Shown: one piece after another, positions 25,102-29,209 of the stretch
How the letters are laid out: each line of letters opens with the position of its first letter
Numbering within the stretch: the first letter of the stretch is position 1
Assembly (NCBI GenBank): GCA_964343975.1
Contig: CAYFLU010000018.1
Coordinates: 1 to 29,209, forward strand
DNA: 29,209 nt
Direction: 5' to 3'
DNA from: SCUN01 sp964343975
GTDB taxonomy: Bacteria > Acidobacteriota > Vicinamibacteria > Vicinamibacterales > SCN-69-37
Notes under the pieces: model-generated
The model's database searches: none
What the model saw: only the letters and a program-made list of their open reading frames with translations
Told to the model about the DNA's origin: nothing
Made by a program: the position numbers and the translations under genes

Positions 25102-26642
25102 TTCTCCATTTGCGCCACACCCGACTCGCGCCCCGTCTCGGCCCGGAACGGCAGCGCCTCGGCCACGTCTGCGGCCGCGATCTCCGCGCGGCCGGCGAGA
25201 TCCGCGATCGTCCGCGCCACGCGCAACAGCCGGCTCGCCCCGCGCGCAGTGAGCAACTGCCGGCTCATGGCGAGACTGAGCAGCCGCTCGCCGGCCGCGT
25301 CGAGACGGCACGCCGCACGCAGCGCCGGTCCCTCGAGGGCCGCGTTGAGCACGCCGGCGCGTGCGCGCTGAATCGCGCGCGCAGCAACGACCCGCGCCCG
25401 CACCACGGCCGACGACTCCGCGGTGGCCGCGCCGCGCAGCTCCCGCCACGGCACCGCGCGCACCTCGACCGTGAGATCGAACCGGTCGCGCAGCGGCCCC
25501 GAGAGCCGCGACTGATAGCGTTCGACCGCAATCGGTGAACATCGACAAGGCCGCCGCGGATCGCCGGCGTAGCCGCAGGGACAGGGATTCATCGCACCCA
25601 CAAGCATCACGCGCGCGGGAAACGTGACCGTGCGGGCCGCGCGCGCGATCGTGATCGTGCCGAGTTCGAGCGGCTGCCGCAGCGTGTCGAGCACCCGCCG
25701 CGCAAACTCCGGCAACTCGTCGAGAAAGAGCACGCCGTGATGCGCAAGGCTGAGCTCGCCCGGCCGCGGGTTCGTGCCGCCGCCGACCAAGGCAATGTCC
25801 GACGCCGTGTGATGCGGCGCGCGAAACGGACGCACGCGCAGCAGTCCCGCACCGGCGGGTAACGTGCCGGCCACCGAGTGGATCGTCGTCACCGTCAGCG
25901 CCTCGTCTTCCGTGAGCGGGGGCAACACCCCCGGCAACCGCCGCGCGAGCATCGTCTTGCCAGCGCCCGGTGGGCCGCTCAACAACAAGTGATGGCCGCC
26001 GGCCGCGGCGATCTCGAGCGCGCGGCGCGCGAGGAGTTGTCCGGCGACGTCCGCGAGATCGTCAGTCACCGGCAGCGCCGTGTCGTCAGCCACGGCGGGC
26101 CGCGAAGCGGCGACCGGCTGTTCCGCGCAGTAGATCTGCGCGGCGTCGAAGAGCGATTTCACGGGATAGAGCGCGACCTCGCTCACGATCGCGGCTTCCG
26201 CGAGATTCGCGTGGGGAAAGAGCAGCGCGGGCGGTTGCGCGCGCTGGGCGGCCGCCGCGATGGGCAACACGCCACGCATCGCCGGCACGCCGCCATCGAG
26301 CGAGACGCCACCCGCCACGAGCGGCCCCTCGCGTCGGTCGCCGCGACCACGATGCGGGAGCGCACCACTCGCCGCGAGCACGCCGAGCGCAATCGGCAGA
26401 TCGAACGCCGCGCCCACCTTACGCACGTCAGCCGGCGCGAGGCTCACCGTGATGTGCCCGTTCGGCATCGGGAAGCCGGAATTGCGAATCGCGCTGCGCA
26501 CGCGCTCGCGACTTTCCCGCACGCTCGCATCCGGCAATCCCACCATCGTCATGCCCGGCAAACCACCCGACACGTCGACTTCCACGGACACCGGAATCGC
26601 CTCGACGCCACACACGGCCGCGGTCTGCAATCTCGCCAGCAT
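25092..26642 (-). CDS. YifB/ComM-family Mg-chelatase-like AAA+ ATPase
   Basis: 516 residues, normal length. N-terminal ChlI-like domain (MLARLQTAAVCGVEAIPVSVEVDVSGGLPGMTMVGLPDASVRESRERVRSAI, PNGHITVSLAPADVRKVGAAFDLPIALGVL), AAA+ core with Walker A LLLSGPPGAGKTMLARRLPG, Walker B GVLFLDELPEF, and the MNPCPCGYAGDPRRPCRC cysteine segment, then a Lon-like C-terminal lid region. In Vibrio and Haemophilus, ComM is a branch-migration helicase that helps integrate incoming single-stranded DNA during transformation. This is meaningful together with the comEA-like gene at 5316. The family is also widespread in bacteria not known to be transformable. Confidence 0.93.
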   Translation of the reverse strand: MLARLQTAAVCGVEAIPVSVEVDVSGGLPGMTMVGLPDASVRESRERVRSAIRNSGFPMPNGHITVSLAPADVRKVGAAFDLPIALGVLAASGALPHRGRGDRREGPLVAGGVSLDGGVPAMRGVLPIAAAAQRAQPPALLFPHANLAEAAIVSEVALYPVKSLFDAAQIYCAEQPVAASRPAVADDTALPVTDDLADVAGQLLARRALEIAAAGGHHLLLSGPPGAGKTMLARRLPGVLPPLTEDEALTVTTIHSVAGTLPAGAGLLRVRPFRAPHHTASDIALVGGGTNPRPGELSLAHHGVLFLDELPEFARRVLDTLRQPLELGTITIARAARTVTFPARVMLVGAMNPCPCGYAGDPRRPCRCSPIAVERYQSRLSGPLRDRFDLTVEVRAVPWRELRGAATAESSAVVRARVVAARAIQRARAGVLNAALEGPALRAACRLDAAGERLLSLAMSRQLLTARGASRLLRVARTIADLAGRAEIAAADVAEALPFRAETGRESGVAQMEKWT

Positions 26643-26730
26643 GCGGCCAGACAGAGCAAAGCCCGAGCCAAGCCCGCTCAGGCGAGGGCGGTGTTGAACC
26701 TGTCAGGAATTGAAAGATGTCGAGTCGTGC

Positions 26731-28446
26731 TCAGCGGTAAATCTTGAGCTGCTTGCCGACGCTGAGCGCGTTGCCGCTGAGGTTGTTCCAGCGTTTGATC
26801 TGATCGACCGTCACCGAGAACTGCTTCGCGATGCCGGAGAGCGTGTCGCCCGACTTCACCTTGTACGTCACCGGCGTACCGGGCGTCGCGGCGGGCGCCT
26901 TCGGTTTGGCGGCGTCGGTCTTTGCGGTGCCCGTGGCCGGCGCCGCAGGCTTCGGAGCCGTGGCCGGCTTCGACGGCACCGACGTCACCGCAGCCGCCGC
27001 CGCGCCCGGCACGAGCAGCGACTGGCCGGGCTGCAACTTCGCCGTGGCCTTCAATCCATTGGCGTCCGCCAGATTGGCGCGCGTGATCTTGTAGCGGTTC
27101 GCGATCGACGCCAGCGTTTCGCCCGACTTCACCGTGTGGCGAATGAACGTCGCAAACGTCGACGGATCCGCCGCCGCGAGCTTTTCTTCGAGCGTCGCCT
27201 TCGTCCCCACGGGCACGCGCAGGGGGTATTCGCCCATCGGCGTCGTGTTGCGACGCAGCGCCGGATTCAGATCCTTGAGCGTGTCCACCGTCGTGTCGAG
27301 CCACTCGGCCACCGTCGCGAGGTTGATCGCGTCGGGCACGGTGACGACGTCGTACGCGAAGGGGGGCTGAGCCTCGATGTCGAACCCGAACTGCTGCGGA
27401 TTCTTCGCGATGATGATCGCCGCCCAGATCATCGGCACGTATTCGCGCGTATCGCGCGGCAGGAACTTCGTCGACGCGCTCAGCTGCCAGTAGTCGGACG
27501 TCTTCGCGCGCTTCACTGCCTGCTGCACGAAGCCCTGGCCGACGTTGTAGCTCGCGAGCGCGAGGTTCCAGTCGCCGTCGAACATGTTGGCCAGCATCTT
27601 GAAGTGCCGGGCCGCCGCCACGGTGGACTTCTCGAAGTCGGACCGTTCATCGACGAACCAGTTGTACTGCAGTCCGTAGTCCTTCGCGGTCGGCAGCTGG
27701 AACTGCCACATGCCTTTCGCGCGCGCCTTGGAGAGGGCCTGCGTGAGATACGCGCTTTCCACAATCGGCACGTACGCCAGATCGAGCGGCACGCCTTCTT
27801 GCTGGAACACTTCGCGAATGCGCGGGAGATAGCGGCTGCCACGCGCGAGCGTCTTCTCGAGAAAGCCGCGCAGATTGCCCTGGAAGAGCTCGACGTACGA
27901 GAGCACCTTGTCGTTGGAGACGATCGGCAGGTCGTAGGCGGCCGCTTCGAGTTCTTCCGCGACCACCGTCTGCGTGCGGGCGGTGGCGCGCGGGAACGTG
28001 GCCACGGCCAGGAGGTCGTCGATCACGGCGCCTTCCGACCGCGTCTCCGAGAAGCCGTCGCCCTGGCGCAGCGCGGCGGCCTCGAGCGCCGCGATGCGGT
28101 TGAGCAACTGGTCGTACTCCGCGCGGAGTCGCGGCTCGGCTTTGGCGCCGCCGGGGAATTCAATGAGGATGCCCACCGCGCGATCGAACTCGGCGCGCGC
28201 GCGCGTGAGGCGTCCAGCCTTCAATTCGCTGACGCCCGTTTCAAAGTGCTGTTCCGCGGCCGCAATCGTCGCGGCAACTGGGTCCTGCGGTGCTGGCGCA
28301 ACCGGCGCGGGCGTCACGGGCTTCGGCGCCTCGGTCACGACCGGCGGGGGAGGCGGCGTCGGCAACACGGGCGCCGGCTTCGGTCCACCGCACGCCATCG
28401 TCACGGCGACCGAGAGCGTCGCCGTCATGAAAGACCACTTACGCAC
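26731..28446 (-). CDS. Lipoprotein membrane-bound lytic transglycosylase (MltD-like) with LysM domains
   Basis: 571 residues from GTG 28446, which has GGGAGG (complement of 28453-28458) upstream and yields a lipoprotein signal MRKWSFMTATLSVAVTMAC with Cys at the lipobox. A Pro/Ala-rich spacer follows, then a helical region, the SLT domain (about 230-400; catalytic Glu in YVPIVESAYL, KARAKGMWQFQLPTAKDYGL, LALASYNVGQGFV) and three LysM-like repeats: one near 425-470 (weak), TVKSGETLASIANRYKI, and TYKVKSGDTLSGIAKQFSV at the C-terminus. It cuts peptidoglycan glycans to anhydro-muropeptides at the outer membrane. Ala/Pro/Lys-rich linkers join the LysM units. The GTG overlaps the end of the aldehyde dehydrogenase gene by eight bases. 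Confidence 0.93.
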   Translation of the reverse strand: MRKWSFMTATLSVAVTMACGGPKPAPVLPTPPPPPVVTEAPKPVTPAPVAPAPQDPVAATIAAAEQHFETGVSELKAGRLTRARAEFDRAVGILIEFPGGAKAEPRLRAEYDQLLNRIAALEAAALRQGDGFSETRSEGAVIDDLLAVATFPRATARTQTVVAEELEAAAYDLPIVSNDKVLSYVELFQGNLRGFLEKTLARGSRYLPRIREVFQQEGVPLDLAYVPIVESAYLTQALSKARAKGMWQFQLPTAKDYGLQYNWFVDERSDFEKSTVAAARHFKMLANMFDGDWNLALASYNVGQGFVQQAVKRAKTSDYWQLSASTKFLPRDTREYVPMIWAAIIIAKNPQQFGFDIEAQPPFAYDVVTVPDAINLATVAEWLDTTVDTLKDLNPALRRNTTPMGEYPLRVPVGTKATLEEKLAAADPSTFATFIRHTVKSGETLASIANRYKITRANLADANGLKATAKLQPGQSLLVPGAAAAAVTSVPSKPATAPKPAAPATGTAKTDAAKPKAPAATPGTPVTYKVKSGDTLSGIAKQFSVTVDQIKRWNNLSGNALSVGKQLKIYR

Positions 28447-29209
28447 GCCATCCCTCCCGAACAAACACCTTGGCCGCCTCGCCCGCATCGCGGGCCAGTG
28501 GCGTGATGATCGTCCGATCGTTGATGGTGATCGTCCGGCTGAGCTTGATCGCCTGTCGCACGTCTTCTTCACAGACGAAACTCGCCACGGATTGGTTGGC
28601 GGCCGGCGGTGGCGCGATCACGCGCGTGCCGGTGAGCGCTTCGATCGAGCTGGTGAGGGCCCCAGCCTCGAGTCCCTGCGGCGCAGGGCCGCGGTCGACT
28701 TTCGGCAGGGCGGCTGGCGCAGAAGACGCCGCAGGCGCCGGCACGGCCGGAGCGGACGACGGCGCGGCGCTCGCCGCCCGCAGGCTTGCGGCCGGCCGCA
28801 CTTCCCAGGCGAGCCGCTTCACGTTCAGGAGATGGCGCGGGGTGATGTTGTCGCTCGTGATGTTGCCGCCGTAGCCGCCGCATCCGAGGGTGAGCGCCGG
28901 ATCCATGCCGGTCGTGAGCCCGATCGAGCCGTGCGTGGTCGGCGTGTTCACGCAGATGCGGAACGCCGGCTTCTTCAGACCGAACTCGAGGATCACCGCC
29001 TCGTTCTGCGAGTGGATCGACATCGTGTGCCCCATGCCGCCGTAGCGCAGGATTTCCTTGCAGCGCTCGCAGCCCTCACGCCAGTCGGCGACGACGTAGT
29101 ACGAGAGCACGGGGCAGAGCTTTTCGATCGAGAGCGGGAAGTCGCGGCCCACGCCTTTGAGTTCGGCGATGAGCGCGCGCGTGCCGGCCGGCACCGTGAT
29201 GCCGAGTGC
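28439..29209 (-). CDS. CoA-acylating aldehyde dehydrogenase (EutE/PduP-like), C-terminal part with extra tail; N-terminus outside window
   Basis: 256 residues visible; the frame is open through the right edge. The block SIHSQNEAVILEFGLKKPAF, RICVNTPTTHGSIGLTTGMD and LGCGGYGGNITSDNITPRHL is the C-terminal half of acylating aldehyde dehydrogenases such as EutE and PduP, which turn aldehydes into acyl-CoA, often in bacterial microcompartments. The catalytic Cys lies upstream, beyond the edge. After KRLAWEVRP the family normally ends, but here about 130 more residues follow: an Ala/Pro linker, then a small domain VASFVCEEDVRQAIKLSRTI and ITPLARDAGEAAKVFVREGW. I do not know this tail's function; a similar ED-R/TP-ARD pattern recurs, as I recall, in microcompartment-locus proteins. 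Its stop overlaps the MltD-like start. Confidence 0.88.
   Translation of the reverse strand, partial: ALGITVPAGTRALIAELKGVGRDFPLSIEKLCPVLSYYVVADWREGCERCKEILRYGGMGHTMSIHSQNEAVILEFGLKKPAFRICVNTPTTHGSIGLTTGMDPALTLGCGGYGGNITSDNITPRHLLNVKRLAWEVRPAASLRAASAAPSSAPAVPAPAASSAPAALPKVDRGPAPQGLEAGALTSSIEALTGTRVIAPPPAANQSVASFVCEEDVRQAIKLSRTITINDRTIITPLARDAGEAAKVFVREGWRA
28452..28458 (-). promoter_or_regulatory. Shine-Dalgarno deciding the MltD-like start
   Basis: Reads GGGAGGG on the minus strand, five bases before GTG 28446. It lies inside the last codons of the aldehyde dehydrogenase gene and picks GTG 28446 over the later ATG 28428 and the far-upstream frame extension. Confidence 0.75.

Overview
The window is a gene-dense, high-GC bacterial chromosome segment with no phage, insertion sequence, CRISPR array or tRNA that I can see. 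Protein style and gene mix suggest an Acidobacteriota-like soil bacterium, possibly of the Vicinamibacteria type. The clues are exported proteins with Gly/Pro/Ala-rich starts, several sigma-54 activators, an ECF-FecR pair, a fused GcvP and a microcompartment-type aldehyde dehydrogenase. The taxon is inference, not read from a marker gene.

Left part (1-7655, all plus strand): the 3' part of an NtrC-family sigma-54 activator; the RNase P RNA gene rnpB (1079-1518) closed by a perfect 12-bp P1 helix; two tandem paralogous exported amidohydrolases; an NAD-dependent sugar-nucleotide epimerase whose start overlaps the second amidohydrolase; then a small pilus/competence-like cluster. That cluster has a sigma-54-like promoter, a structured leader, a ComEA-like helix-hairpin-helix protein, a GspH/FimT-like prepilin, a short PilZ-like protein, and a second sigma-54-type activator whose GAFTGA loop is replaced. 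Two strong inverted repeats sit on the start regions of the prepilin and of this activator.

Middle (7671-15882): the glycine cleavage genes gcvT-gcvH-gcvP on the plus strand; a minus-strand pair (class IV aminotransferase and SpoU rRNA/tRNA methyltransferase); and, divergent from it, nnr (NAD(P)HX repair) overlapping tsaE (tRNA t6A synthesis).

Right part (15866-29209, all minus strand): an operon of an intradiol-dioxygenase-like protein, ECF sigma factor, FecR-like membrane protein and YceI-like exported protein; secA-guaB, with a canonical sigma-70 promoter and hairpin leader in front of secA and a UUCG-loop terminator after guaB; an M23 peptidase; a Phd/VapC-type toxin-antitoxin pair; yifB/comM; a LysM lytic transglycosylase lipoprotein; and, running off the right edge, the C-terminal part of a CoA-acylating aldehyde dehydrogenase with an unusual extra tail.

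The most interesting stretch is 5091-7655: comEA, prepilin, PilZ-like protein and variant activator, with several unexplained regulatory structures. ComEA here and ComM (25092-26642) both belong to natural transformation in better-studied bacteria, so the cluster may be a sigma-54-linked DNA uptake or pilus module.
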